Of a stretch of 64,000 bases of DNA, positions 11,501 through 22,387 are shown one piece after another. The DNA comes from Trogon surrucura (Eukaryota; Chordata; Aves; Trogoniformes; Trogonidae): the NCBI GenBank assembly GCA_020746105.1, contig CM036617.1, positions 170,528,412 to 170,592,411 on the forward strand. Reading direction: 5' to 3'. The notes beneath the pieces are model-generated. The model made no database searches, had not been told where the DNA came from, and worked only from the letters and a program-made list of their open reading frames with translations. Position numbers and translations under genes: made by a program. Numbering within the stretch: position 1 is the stretch's first letter; each line of letters opens with the position of its first letter.

Positions 11501-14500
11501 CTCTTACACAAAGATAACCCAGGAGAGATCAGTAAATGCCTTTGAAAGAGCAAGCAATCCCAAAACAATTTTAAGATCTGAAGACAAGTGACGTACTGCG
11601 GCTAAATGTTTCTGACATGTCAATCCTCATTTCAGGGTCTGTAAAGGATGAACAAACCAGCATTATACAGGTGCCACATGTGGGCAAGTTGGGAGTTTTA
11701 CAGTGGCAGTAAATTCAAGAAGCCAAACTCTGCCTGGATTTATAAATGAGTCTGTGCAGTTATAAAGCAGAGCAGAACCCAGCTCACAGCTCATCTTCTG
11801 TTCATCTCTCACTGAAACGGTCATTGGGGTTTCTCGGGCTTTTACCATGTCAAGCCTTTTCTCTTTCCTTCTTTTACTCGGCAGCCTTTGGAGGAATTTG
11901 GACTGAAAGATTAGGATCAGAGCCAAGACAAAACAGAGGGAAACCTAAGTCTTGGTTTCACTTTCTAGGGTACAAGAATGAAAACCTGCCATTGTTTTAA
12001 TGCAAGAGACTTCTGCTCATGAAATCCCTTTGCAAATGTCTTCCTAAAGATGAAAAGGGCCCAGTGAAACCTTGCCAGTCCAAGAAAAAAAAAAAGGAAA
12101 AGGATCAGACAGCCCCAAAATAATGAATTTGACTCAAAATCATGACTAGAGAGATGATGGATCAGGGTTTTTTTGCCCCCCCTGCTGTGAGCTTTTTTGG
12201 TTCATTTCCTACAGAATCTGAGAAACTCCAAGTCTGAAAATTCTAAGGCTGGAAATGTTTCTTAAAAGCAATGGATGGGAACAAGGATCACTATAAACAG
12301 AGCAACCTTTAAACCAAAGTAGCTTCAGACCAAAGTAGCCTGCACTGTTTAGGTCAGTAAGTATTGCCTGCTACCAATGCACTGTATCACAGTCCCACAG
12401 AGTAACCATTTTTGTGAGGACCTCTGGAGCTCATCTAATCCAACCCCTGGTGCATTAACAGGGTCAGTTTGAATCATGTGTCAATGGTGCCTTCTAGCAG
12501 CAGAAAATAAAATTGAATTACCATATACCTAGAATCATGAAAGTACATGTGGCAAGTTCTTAGCATCTGCCCAAAGCTGACTTCAGGTGGGATAAAAGAA
12601 TAAGAAGCAGTGGCAAGTCTGGAGGTAGGCTCCTCTTTAAGACTCCACATGTTGAAGCTTTATAAGGCATGCCAATATTGCAAGACTTAGCAACACGGAA
12701 GAGTTGACACCTTTATCAATTAAATGGACTTTCTGGTGATGCTTCTGCTATAAGAGGCCAGACTTACAACAGTAAATTAAGCCAAGTTTAAGAAGCAATC
12801 AAGCAGACAACTTAGCAAGAACTTAACATAGCTCCTCGGCAACAGCTCTCAGGCGTCTAAGTAGCATTTTAGGATGAGAAGAAATGGCCACAAGTTGTGC
12901 CAAGGGAGGTTTAGATTGGATATTCGGAAAAATTTCTTTACTGAAAGAGTGCTGATGCACTGGAACAGGCTGCCCAGGATAGTGGTGGAGTCACCATACC
13001 TGGAAATATTTAAAAGACATGTAGATGTGGTGCTTAGGGACATGGGTTAGTGGTCATGGTGGTGTTGGGTTGATGGTTGGACTTAATGATCTTACAGGTC
13101 TTTTCTAACCTTAATGATTCTACGATTTTCTGTGAGCTCACACAACATTGCTCTCTTGTTCCACATTAAATAGAACAAATTTAAATTGCTTCAATGTTAC
13201 CAGAACAGCAGTAACAAATTCACATGATTATGATACTTCAAAAATCATCACATTATTAGGCTTTTAATGGCTATCTCATCCAGAGCTGCCATTAAGTAGC
13301 TACAACAAAAAAAGGGCATTACATATTAAGATCTACACAATTAAAACCAGTTAAATCAATCTTACTCTTTTGTTTGCATTATTTATGTGTATCTGAACTG
13401 TAGGGCAGTTTTCTCAATATGATGATGAAAGAAAATTGGCATGAGCTTTAGTGACTTGGGAGATATCAGTTTAACAGCTTCTATAATCCACAAGATCACC
13501 ATCTTATTCGCGTAAATAATAACAAAGAGCAATTCCCAGCCCCAAGCATGCGGGCAACATGTCCCCTTTGCTATCCTGCGCTGTTACTGAAACTGCAGGA
13601 AATTCCAAGTTTAAAACTGGAATTCAGCAAAGCGGGATGCTTCCCTCAGCACGTTCCTGTCCCAGATGTTCAGGAGCCAACCTAAGGCTGAGGAGCACAG
13701 CTCTGAACACCAGGCTTTGGGTCAGGGAAGAACAGCAGAACTCCTCCTGATCAAAATAAAAACCCAAGGCAGAGACAAAGTTTGAAGGGTAGCAGAAAAT
13801 TCAAGCAAAATATTCTAGAATTGAAGATTTGAATGAAAAGAGAAGAGGATTTAAGAAGACCCAAACAGGAGAATACAAGATAATTCAGTATTTCTTTCAG
13901 GAAATTTCCTCAAATCCCCAACTGCCTTTTCTCCCTGCTTAAAATACAATGTCCTCACTACCTACATTTTGTAACGTGCACCAGTGGGGACTGAGTTATG
14001 CAGAAAGTGAGACAGTACACCTGTCTTTCTAACACATGAGATTTGATATATTTGCAAAACCACTGTTTTTCTTCATTAGATTATAGAAATACTTGAAACA
14101 CTTTTGGTGGGATAGTCTGTCTATTGGGATTTTGACTGAAATCCTTCCAAAGCATTTTAGGGGAGGAGGGAAGGAAGGGCTAAGAAATATCTATAGTTCG
14201 GGGTAAAATCTCAATTTTATTTTACCAGTAAGTCCTCTCAATTTTAGTAGAACTTCCTGAAAGAAATATTTGGTGTTTTCAGCAGATTTTAGTTACTTTA
14301 TTTTTAACCATCTTCCAGTTACTGAAGATGATACAGGATTCCTTTCTAACAGTTACATTAACAAAAGATAATTTCCTACCCTGCTCCAAATATAGGATAA
14401 TTAGATTGCAAATAAATGTATTCAGGTCAGGTTTTCTTGAATGTTGGAAGAGGCAGAGTTTTTTTTGAGTATACTTTCTGTTTTTTTTTAACTAACATCT

Positions 14501-17500
14501 CTCAAAGACTGCTACTGTATCCCCATGATGCTACATCTGCTTCCATCTTACACGTCTTGTTTTGTGGCTTAGTTTGTCAAAATACCTACACCCACCTAGC
14601 TAAAACTCCTCATTAGCTCTTTCATACAATGAAATCTATTAAATTGAACATGTTATTTTCATCATAGGGAAAAAGTGTCAAAGTGAGAAAGGCTGGCATG
14701 TTGTGGTATGTCTACCTGAGCCATCAAAATAGTCATTAGCACATTTACTTTAATCTACTAATACCTATAAACTGTATGCAATTCTTCATTGCATGGAAGC
14801 ATAATTAAGCTTTGTTTACTGAGGTATACAAGGATTAAATACAGTATCTTTTTTCTCTTCACTGGTCAAAATAAAAGCTCATGGCAGAGACTAAGCCTGA
14901 AGAGTAGCAGCAAACCCAAGTGAAGAATATTCTGGACAGGGAACCCTGTAATCTGCATCATGTTCAGTGTGAGCATCAGCTGGAGGCAAGGATTCTGTGC
15001 TAAGCTTATGCCAGCATTTAGTAGTCATTAAAAAATGTTTCCCCATCTTCCTTCAAATTAAAATTTAGGAAAGCATTCTGCAAATACTGGCTATTGTGCC
15101 AAATACGTTATACTTTAGGAGGGTTGAGTAGAAAAAGGCTTTCTGAAAACAACAGCCAATTTTCAACACAAAGTAGTAACACAAGAGCAAGAAAAATCAA
15201 GTCATTACTTTGGCACAGAATGAGCTCCACAGTACGTTGAAGAAATGCCAATATCCATGGATTGCCTGGCACGTTCAATCACCCTGAGCATTTTAAGCTC
15301 TGTTTCTAAGTTTAAGCCGTATCCGCTCTTGCACTCAACTAGTGTGGATCCTGCCCTGCACATGCGTTCGAGTCGGTGTTTGAAAGTATTGAACAGCTCT
15401 TCTTCCGTGGCCTTCCGAGTGTGTTCCACAGTAAAATGTATTCCTCCCCCTGACTGATGGATCTCCATATAGGATGCACCTGCCAGCTTGGGGAAAAAAA
15501 AAAAAAGAAAAAAAAAAAAAGCCCCCCCATACAATTAACAATTAAATGTGCATTTTGTAAACAAGGGATTCTGGAAAGTGGTTAAGATCTCTTTGCAGTG
15601 AAAGAAAAGGAGGGGGCGGAAAGAATTCCCATTAAGACAAAAAATATCATCTATGTTGAAAAAAGGAAAAAAAAATCAAGATTTAGATGGTAATAGAAGT
15701 CAGCACTCCTGAATTGCCTCAATTAATGCAAAAAATATATCAAGGCTGCAGTTACACTCCTCTCTCAGCCTACCAGTGTACAAAGATCATCCCTCCCTCC
15801 TTCAGCTAAATTATCTGACAGAAATTATATGTTTTTCTACATGTGAAAAATGGGGCTCAGCAGAAAGTAGAAATAATTGTGCATAAAAAAAAAAAAAAGA
15901 GGAAGAAAAATCCAGCTCTGTATGTCATTACCTTCATTGCAAACTCATGTACCCTGTCACCAGCCCACACTGGGTGTGTATGGGCATCCACCAGGCCTAA
16001 AGAAAACAAAGCAAATACACACTCAGGTTATTCCACTGTGTAAGAGAAAAGGTTATGAACATGCAAGCAAACAAAATGGACAGCAGAATCTCCTCTATAA
16101 AGTCTCTACTGGTTAAAGATATAGAAAAATCCAACTAGCCCAAAATCTAGGATTTTCTTCAAAAGCTATTAATTTTCTTTTATTCCTGTTAGGTGTGACC
16201 CCCTATGCAAAATGTCACTAGGTGAATACATCAGTTGCTGAGTTTTTCATGTTGTTTTCAAACTGTGGAAGAAATTATAAATGACAAGCTTTGAAGGAGT
16301 TCCTTAGACTTTTATTCAGTGTTCTTTAAAAAAAGGCAAACTGCTTAGGCCAAGCTTAGTACGCTAGGACTTACTCTAGCAATAGTCCACTTACTCCAAT
16401 GGAAGCTTTTTCTACAAGCTGTGAAACCAATGCTATTGCATGCCTAAGGCCATTGCAAATGAACCAGAAGTCTAACACCATTTGTGAAGTTTAACATGCA
16501 AAAGACTTGGCCAAGTTTACTTTTTTATCAAAAGAGGTTGCAGAGTATGTGACTTAAAATTCTGTGCTGCACTTTTGCCTCCAGCCAGCTGCAAGCAGGA
16601 CAGAGAGACTGAGGTCCACAGCTAAACAGCTGATGGGTGGAAACAGTACAGAATCTGAGTGGTGGGCCAGCTATGTTACTGTTGTGCTCTAGGACTGTCA
16701 GATAAACCAAGAGGAGGCAGAATTGTACCACGAAACCCCAAAAAAACCCATCCCGAGTGCTGCAATTTTCTCCTTGTGGTGTTCCCAACACAGAAGCCAC
16801 AATACTCTGCCCCTCAAGACAGGATATTATCAAACCAGTACTGAATACAGAGGAGAAAGGATGGAGGGATATTTAATACACATTGTCTCCGAGCACTTGC
16901 CACCATTCAGCATTGTATTGTTATGAAAAAATACACCTACCTGGTAACACGCACTTGCCGGAACAGTCAATTACTCTTTCAAATGTTGCTCCTGAAAACT
17001 GATTGCGAATAACATCTGCCTGGCCCACAGCTTTGATACAACCATCTCTGCAAATAACAGACAATGAAGAATGGAAGCGTGAGCCTCTCGAAGTGTCAAG
17101 TGCTCACTGACAGAGCTCCTGGAGCAACAACTCTCTCAAAGCACAAGTTGGGACCTTCAGTAGGACTGAAGACACACACAGGAGGCGGTTTGCTCATCTT
17201 ACATATGCACAGAAAATGACGGGGTAATGCCATGCATTTCAAGTTATTTGCCATAACACTTGCCATGTGCTCTACTTGGATCCCTCAGGACAACAACTTG
17301 GTACTCTTTTGCTCTAATTTCTGCTAAACAACATTATTTTCTCTTGTGGATCAGCAAATATACATCACTCCTCTTCCCCTCAGGAAGAGGGCACTTTTCC
17401 CCCTCATGACAATCAAACTGTCATCACCAGCCCCCACTGCCTGGACCTGAACCATACCCTTGGAAGTCGCAGGGATAAATGTCTTTGGGACCGATCTTTG

Positions 17501-18657
17501 GTTCAACAGTAATTTTCTCCTGGTGGAGCGCAAGGATGGTACTGGGAACCCTACACTGCCCTTGAGGGATCCCCTCCAGCTATTCTCCACCTTACCTACA
17601 CGACAGAAGCTTCCCACGGTGCATGTGGCACCTCTGTCCCTTAAGCCTTGTTGTTTCCCAGCTCTTTTCAAGCTACTGGAAGAGTAACCAGCAGTGATCA
17701 TGGGCACCTCACTGAAGGTACCCCTACACTACACGGGTGAATTTTTAAGAAGCAAATAGCACTTAGAGCATTTAGAAATGGGAGAGGTGTAATTATATAT
17801 GTTAATTATTACCTCTAATTTAATAAATTACACAAGTTTTTAATTGGATTGCAATGTCAGTTCACCTAGGAACAAAGCAGAGGCAGAAAAGGTAGCACTA
17901 ATGCTCAACATCAGGCTAGAAGTTACCTTTATGTGGCTGGAAGCATGAACACAGCACGATAAAGAAAGTTATGGAAAAGACTTTTAAGACCATTGAGTCC
18001 AACTGTTAACCTACGATGACAGGTCCACCACTAAACCATGTCCCTAAGTGCCAAATCTACACGTCCTAAATACCTCCAGGAATGGTGACGCCACCGCTTC
18101 CTTTGGCAGCCTGTTGCAGCGCTTGGTAACCCTTTTGGTGAAGAGATCTTCCTAACATCCAACCTAAACCTCACTTGGTGCAACTTGAGACCATTTCGTC
18201 TTTCCCTACGGCTTGTTACTTGGCAGACGTCTCTACAATCTCCTTTCAGGCAGCTGTGGAGATTGATGAGGTGTCCCCGGAGCCTCCTTTTCTCGAGGCT
18301 GAAGAACCCCAGTTCCCTCAGTCGCTCCTCATGAGACCCTTCATCGGCTTCGTTGCTCTTCTCCGGACCCGCTCCCGCACCTCGGTGTCTCTCTGGCAGC
18401 GAGGGCCGAGCAGAGACAGCCGGGCAGGGCAGCCGTCGGGTAGAGCCGTCGTAGCGGGGCAGCCCGCCGCCGCCCCCCGCTCCCGCAGCCGCCCCCGCCC
18501 CAGTGCCCCCCCGCACTCACAGCCCCACCACCAGGCTGGCGCCCCGCAGCACGGCCGGGCTGGCGGCCGCCTCCCGCAGCAGGTACTCCTCGCCCCGTCC
18601 GCAGACCAGCACCAGCTGTTCGGCGTTCTCCAGCAGGAGCCGGTGCCGGGCCGCCAT
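5403..18657 (-). CDS. AMDHD1: Imidazolonepropionase (amidohydrolase domain containing 1), whole gene of nine coding exons
   Basis: AMDHD1 is the vertebrate imidazolonepropionase. It hydrolyses 4-imidazolone-5-propanoate to N-formimino-L-glutamate, the third step of histidine breakdown. Nine exons with GT-AG borders and compatible phases sum to 1308 bases, giving 435 residues (human about 426). Visible amidohydrolase features are the metal motif HTH at residues 87-89, YCGAH near 188-192, NFHGDELH with a metal-ligand His near 260, ISHLEE near 283, and GSDFNPNA with the catalytic Asp near 334. The start ATG sits in the GC-rich promoter region and matches the human N-terminus (LLLENA-Q-VLVC). It lies tail to tail with HAL. 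Exons, upstream to downstream: 18521-18657, 16941-17047, 15932-15996, 15209-15486, 10750-10975, 9682-9806, 6541-6634, 5974-6134, 5403-5517. No break is seen, and the gene looks functional. Confidence 0.96.
5974..6134 (-). CDS. AMDHD1: AMDHD1 exon 8
   Basis: Acceptor TTCTAG; encodes [19 protein letters not shown] through [17 protein letters not shown] to DFVIINSS; donor GTTGGT in phase 2. This is the end of the barrel and the return to the beta-sandwich. Confidence 0.95.
6541..6634 (-). CDS. AMDHD1: AMDHD1 exon 7
   Basis: Acceptor CACTAG; encodes [19 protein letters not shown] then [12 protein letters not shown]; donor GTAAGA, phase 0. The Asp of GSDFNP, near residue 334, is the conserved barrel Asp that binds metal and takes part in catalysis. 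Confidence 0.95.
6635..9681 (-). other. AMDHD1: AMDHD1 intron 6
   Basis: A 3.0 kb intron carrying a CR1 copy at 8954-9605 in the same orientation as the gene. The rest is unique sequence with a short A-run near 6976-6989. I see no exon or RNA gene in it. Confidence 0.7.
8954..9605 (-). mobile_element. CR1 LINE, 5'-truncated, in AMDHD1 intron 6
   Basis: On + it begins with the CR1 terminal repeat (AGAATCATAGAATCATTG), then GGGGTTGGAAGGGACC. On - it reads as the end of the CR1 reverse transcriptase frame ([31 protein letters not shown], ending [15 protein letters not shown]), with breaks. It is sense relative to AMDHD1. Confidence 0.93.
9682..9806 (-). CDS. AMDHD1: AMDHD1 exon 6
   Basis: Acceptor TTTAG; encodes [20 protein letters not shown] through [10 protein letters not shown]; donor GTAAGG in phase 2. 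It contains the conserved His of ISHLEE. Confidence 0.95.
10750..10975 (-). CDS. AMDHD1: AMDHD1 exon 5
   Basis: Acceptor CATTAG; encodes [19 protein letters not shown] through [17 protein letters not shown] to [17 protein letters not shown]; donor GTACGT. It contains the metal-ligand His of HGDE, near residue 260. Confidence 0.95.
12396..12515 (-). mobile_element. Old CR1 3'-end remnant
   Basis: The stretch around GAGGACCTCTGGAGCTCATC and TAATCCAACCCCTG resembles the CR1 3' end read on - (consensus-like GACCTCTAAGATCATC, GAGTCCAACC). It is badly decayed and its outer limits are uncertain. Confidence 0.5.
12862..13130 (+). mobile_element. CR1 LINE 3' end in AMDHD1 intron 4
   Basis: This is a short 5'-truncated CR1 3' end on +. 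It contains AAAAATTTCTTTACTGAAAG, CACTGGAACAGGCTGCCCAG and the closing TTCTAACCTTAATGATTCTA. It is antisense to AMDHD1. Confidence 0.9.
13750..13825. repeat. Diverged repeat, copy A
   Basis: This stretch shares roughly three quarters of its bases, in the same order, with 14866-14940. Both carry TCAAAATAAAA, GGCAGAGAC, GAAG-GTAGCAG and AATATTCT. The flanks do not match. The family is unidentified. Confidence 0.55.
14866..14940. repeat. Diverged repeat, copy B
   Basis: Direct-orientation partner of 13750-13825, about 1.1 kb away in the same intron. It may be an old local duplication or two copies of an interspersed repeat. Confidence 0.55.
15209..15486 (-). CDS. AMDHD1: AMDHD1 exon 4
   Basis: The acceptor CCCCAAG follows an unusually long T-run. 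The exon encodes [20 protein letters not shown] through [19 protein letters not shown] to YCGAHSVP. The donor GTAATG falls within the Lys196 codon (phase 2). Its protein is nearly identical to human in the GGGI and CKSGYGL substrate-site stretches. Confidence 0.95.
15494..15519 (-). promoter_or_regulatory. AMDHD1: Extreme polypyrimidine tract of AMDHD1 intron 3 acceptor
   Basis: On - this is an almost pure T-run of about 26 bases with a single C, just upstream of the exon 4 acceptor. It serves as the polypyrimidine tract and is also a mononucleotide repeat, so its length probably varies. Confidence 0.7.
15932..15996 (-). CDS. AMDHD1: AMDHD1 exon 3 (HTH metal motif)
   Basis: Acceptor TTTAG; encodes [19 protein letters not shown] then AMK; donor GTAATG. 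The HTH at residues 87-89 supplies two metal ligands of the amidohydrolase barrel. It ends in phase 0. Confidence 0.95.
16941..17047 (-). CDS. AMDHD1: AMDHD1 exon 2
   Basis: Acceptor TTTGCAG; encodes [17 protein letters not shown] through [11 protein letters not shown]; donor GTAGGT. It starts by completing Leu46 and ends in phase 1. It matches the N-terminal beta-sandwich and the ILPG motif that precedes the metal-binding HxH. Confidence 0.95.
17048..18520 (-). other. AMDHD1: AMDHD1 intron 1
   Basis: A 1.47 kb intron. Its 5' half (about 17962-18410 on +) is a CR1 copy lying up to the GC-rich promoter region. The remainder is unique sequence with no visible exon. Confidence 0.7.
17962..18410 (-). 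mobile_element. CR1 LINE in AMDHD1 intron 1, beside the promoter island
   Basis: Read on -, it carries the end of the CR1 reverse transcriptase frame ([36 protein letters not shown]) and the CR1 3' part containing the reverse complement of GACCATTGAGTCCAAC. The usual terminal octamer repeat is absent or decayed. It is sense relative to AMDHD1 and ends about 110 bases from exon 1. Confidence 0.88.
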
Positions 18658-18830
18658 GGCAGCGGGAGGCGCGGCGAGTGCCGGGCGGCCGCCGCTCGGC
18701 TCAAAGTCCCCGCCGGGGGTGGCCACAGCCCCTCCCGGCCTGACCCCGACCCTGACCCTGCCCGGGTTGATCTTTGCTGACCAACCTCCACCAGAGGGTG
18801 AAGGCGCGGAGGTAGGAAGAAAGGCCGGGT
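18400..18830 (-). promoter_or_regulatory. AMDHD1: AMDHD1 CpG-rich promoter region
   Basis: A strongly GC- and CpG-rich stretch covering exon 1 and about 170 bases upstream of the ATG. No clear TATA box is seen, so transcription probably starts within the island, upstream of 18657. The exact start cannot be read from the sequence. Confidence 0.6.
18521..18657 (-). CDS. AMDHD1: AMDHD1 exon 1
   Basis: It starts at the ATG 18657-18655 ([19 protein letters not shown]) and ends in phase 2 at SLVVG plus two bases, followed by donor GTGAGT. The sequence is GC-rich and forms part of the promoter island. This is the only Met start matching the family's N-terminus. Confidence 0.95.
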
Positions 18831-19608
18831 GGGGTGGGTGGTGGTGACCATCCTCCTCTGCAGGAGCTGGGGCTGAAATAGCTGGAGCGCTTTGGCAGGG
18901 AGCTGGACAGCCGCCGGCTCCGAGCAAGGGATCCTGACAACATCCGTACATCGCGCTGGTTTAGAAGCTCCTAAGCACCAAGTTTTGCCAGTTGGGGATT
19001 CCTGGAACCCTCTGTATAGCTGCACTCCACCACCTGGAGATTTCCCTTTGCCAAGAAAACAGGAGCTTCTGATTCTGGGGCATTAGTCTACCTCCATTCC
19101 CTCTCCCTGGTGCCCATCACCTCTCCAGCATCCCAGCACCAGCCCCTGAGGGTCTGTAACACCACTCGCCACACTGGATATTCAGCCAGACATTAATTTA
19201 TCCAGAAAGATATTAATTTTTCAAGTCCACTATCAAGAGGTCTGTATGATTCTGCTGCCCCCTACAGAATTTGGGATGGGAGAATTGGGCTGCAAATACG
19301 GATCTTTGTTTTTCTTCTCTCTGCAAACATTCATAGTATGTACAGGGCTCAAATAATTCCCAGCTGAAAAATGGACAGTCTTTCTTAATAAGTGGTCCCT
19401 CAAACACCTTTCTGATCATGGTAATCTTCTTTAGAAGCCTTTTCTTTTAGGAGGATTGGTTTTAAATGCTTTTGACACACCTATGTGCATATACTTATTC
19501 CTGTATAACAGAAATGGATGCATATGCTGGATCTTTGAATAAGCCTTTCTGCTAAAGTCTTGTTTGCAAATGAGGCAAGGTATGGAGCTAAAACACAGTA
19601 TTTTGCCT

Positions 19609-19990
19609 TTAATAACAAATCCAAAAAGGGAATAAAACTATGATAATGTCACGTGTTATCTTGTGATACTGCTCCACTGGCTCAATACTGTACCATGACA
19701 TAATCTTCATCTTCTTAAACGTGCTCTCAGTGTGCGGAAGATTGACAGGAGAGGTGGTAGAGGAAGATGATATTGCAGTACTCTTTCTGCCCGTGAGACG
19801 ACCACCAGTGAACGTTAGATTCCCAACTCGTTTTTGCACATCCCCATGTTTAATGGCATGCCTGGCCATCTGCTGCTTCTTGAGCAAGAGCTGGAAGTCA
19901 AACCGAATGCTTCTGACTTTTATGTTTCTCACAGCTACCCTTTTTTTTGCCTTTTGTCTCTTTCAGCAGACAGAATTTCAAAAAGCAAAA
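19609..19990 (-). CDS. Unidentified reading frame, possible exon or pseudogene
   Basis: I do not recognise this. On - there is a 107-codon frame counted from a GTG at 19932, rich in Lys and Arg (IKVRSIRFDFQLLLKKQQMA, then GDVQKRVGNLTFTGGRLTGR), then a Ser/Thr run, then STFKKMKIMSWYSIEPVEQY. The frame stays open upstream past 19932. A possible splice acceptor (TTGCAG) lies near 20000. An A8 run near 19941 sits where a second frame (FEILSAERDKRQKK) would meet it. The composition looks more like a basic protein than chance sequence, but there is no Met start and no family I can name. It could be a terminal exon, a decayed pseudogene or chance. Confidence 0.2.
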
Positions 19991-22387
19991 GTGACACCTG
20001 CAACTATTTCTAGTGAGCCAATCTCAGACTCCAGCCACTCATTAGTTTTAGTAAAAGGGGGAGAAAAAGAGTGATCAGTTGTGTGTAAAGCTTTACACTT
20101 GTGAGCAGTGTGTGTTGTACACTCTTAATAAGGATAAAATTCAGTTATGTGCACTAGGTTTTACCAAGAACCAAGGGCAGATCCTGGTTTAAACTCTTAG
20201 GTGAAGATTTTATGCTTAGTAAATTAGGATTGTATTTCATTCTCAGACTTATATTCTGCTTGCAGAAAACTTCCAGCTGGGCTTGTGTATTTGTATACGT
20301 CCTGGTTCTTTCCTGGTGAAGATTTTTCTCTGTAATAGATCAGCCTGTGAAGAAAAAGGTCAATCCACTGCAAAGTCTGACATGCTGTGCCTGATAGATT
20401 TTTAAGAATGCTGCCCAGGAAGGTAAATGAAGGAGCCGTTTCTAGGTTGCATCCTCAGGAAATTCTTGAGCTTGATAAGAAAAATACAGAGTATAAACAC
20501 AAGACTGTATTTTTAAATGTTGGCAGAATTCATTGGATGTAAACAAAGGACTGCAGGGTGCTAGAGAAACCCTAAGTTCCTTAAACTTAAGAGCCTTTAA
20601 ATGTTCTGCCACACTAGGCAGCCCGGTAGCAGAACTGAGATCTGCACACAGTGATTTCTGTGTTGTGCTGGTAAATAATCAGCACTCGCTGAGTTTTTGT
20701 GGAATTACTCTCATGACTGACTTGTCTCCAAGAGCCTCACTTGAGAGAGCTCAAAACACTGACATTCTTCTGTAGGTGACAAATAATAGCGTTTAATCTG
20801 AAAGATAAACTCATCTGCAAACGTGCTGAGGTATGAGATCAAATTTATAGACATCCTTCATGTTGATACCTTATTTCAGAGGCCTTTGCAGTGAACTGTT
20901 GCTGGTGGCAATGCTGGTGCAGAGCTGGCGCTGAGCTCCCACGGCACCCAGTCACCCTCCACTTTGAGTGGTTTATTCAAAGTTCACACCCAGCATTTTG
21001 TGGAGGTGAGCCTGGTTTTATTTCCTAAATAACTTGCTATCACATATCTCCTCTCCGTACGCAAACCAAGTGAGCTTATGACGCAACCTGTGGCGTGTTG
21101 GATTCTGGAGAACCTTTTTTCTGTGTCATCTCAGGCTTCATCACAATGCGCCTATAAAAATCCTGTCAGAGAAAGGGCTGGAGTCTGCAAAGAGCAGAAA
21201 AGGGTCCCTTCCTCTCCCTTTTCCACCCTATGACCACGCCTGAGGCACATGAGGACCACAGTAGAGTAGCAAAGGAATTTTTCTACCTTTTGTGCTCCAC
21301 TGAGATCACAGAGGGGAAAACCGAGTAATTATTTTTCCCCACATGTACAACGGGTAATACTTCTGTATCTGACAGCAGCACTATGGCAGCAGAGTGAAAG
21401 TAACGCAACAGTTGTAGTTTACATTCATGAAAAATACACCTCTGGCTGCCTGGTTTGCAGAACGCCCCTCCAAACCTCGTCTTACAGGGAGTGACTCTGC
21501 CTCACTCAGGGAGTCTCAGGCCGGCAGCATTGGCAAAACAACAGCCTTTCATTAAGAAATGCTGATAGGCAAGGGCCATTGACCTAACCTCCAGCTTTAA
21601 GGGCAAGCGTTTAAAACATGATTATTGCATTCCTGCCAAAACTTACAGCGTTTTGATTGATAACAAAGAGACTTTCTTCTCATGACAGAGACTGGGAAAG
21701 TACACTCCCCATTTGCAGTGCGTTACCTTAGCCATTAACGCCACTGAAGTCTTTGGACCATTACAGCTGCCAGGAGGATTTTATTTGTGTGGATATTGGC
21801 TACAAAGTCAATACAAATCTGTCCTTCCTTAATGAGAATTGTACGGTCACGCTTCAAGGTTTGTGACTCAAAGCAGAAGAATATCTCCTAGAGATGCTGA
21901 GGTATAACGCATCTCCCCATCTCACCAACTGTGAAGTCCTCAAAGCTATTTCCAAGTAGTTTAGCAAACAGGTTTAAAGACAAAGTGTATTTAAATAGTA
22001 ACCATGTATACTGTATAGTACCCATGTAAACTATATAGACTGACACATCTTCCTGTTTCAGATGGGTAAATAACCAGTATTTTGTTCACTGCCTTCAGCT
22101 GTTAAAGCAGAGAAAACAGCCAAGAAGGAGGTTCCTGCAAATGCTGAAGACAACTTACAGTTTTTCACTAAGGTGAAACCAAGTTTCTACTGAAATAAAG
22201 TTAAAAAGCATTACAGAACAATTCAGAGCAGAAGGAATCATTACCAAATCACCAGCAGTCTGCAGCAGGCACATCAGGATGTTTTTTACATGTTTTTCTC
22301 CTGCTCACTCCACGGCCTGGATTATCAGCATTAGAGAGAGAAAAAGCTATTCCTGCAGCTCCTTCAGTCCACTCAGCAATGCAGCTT

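Larger units (their letters stand above)
10976..15208 (-). other. AMDHD1: AMDHD1 intron 4 (largest intron)
   Basis: A 4.2 kb intron with an ancient CR1 remnant near 12396-12515, a CR1 3' end at 12862-13130, and two related stretches of about 75 bases at 13750-13825 and 14866-14940. It is otherwise AT-rich unique sequence, and I see no extra coding exon. Confidence 0.7.

Noticed and set aside
18175-19025. Long overlapping frames around AMDHD1 exon 1
   Set aside because: They mix CR1 sequence, the exon in wrong frames and GC-rich promoter DNA. Only the 18521-18657 part in the AMDHD1 frame is real.
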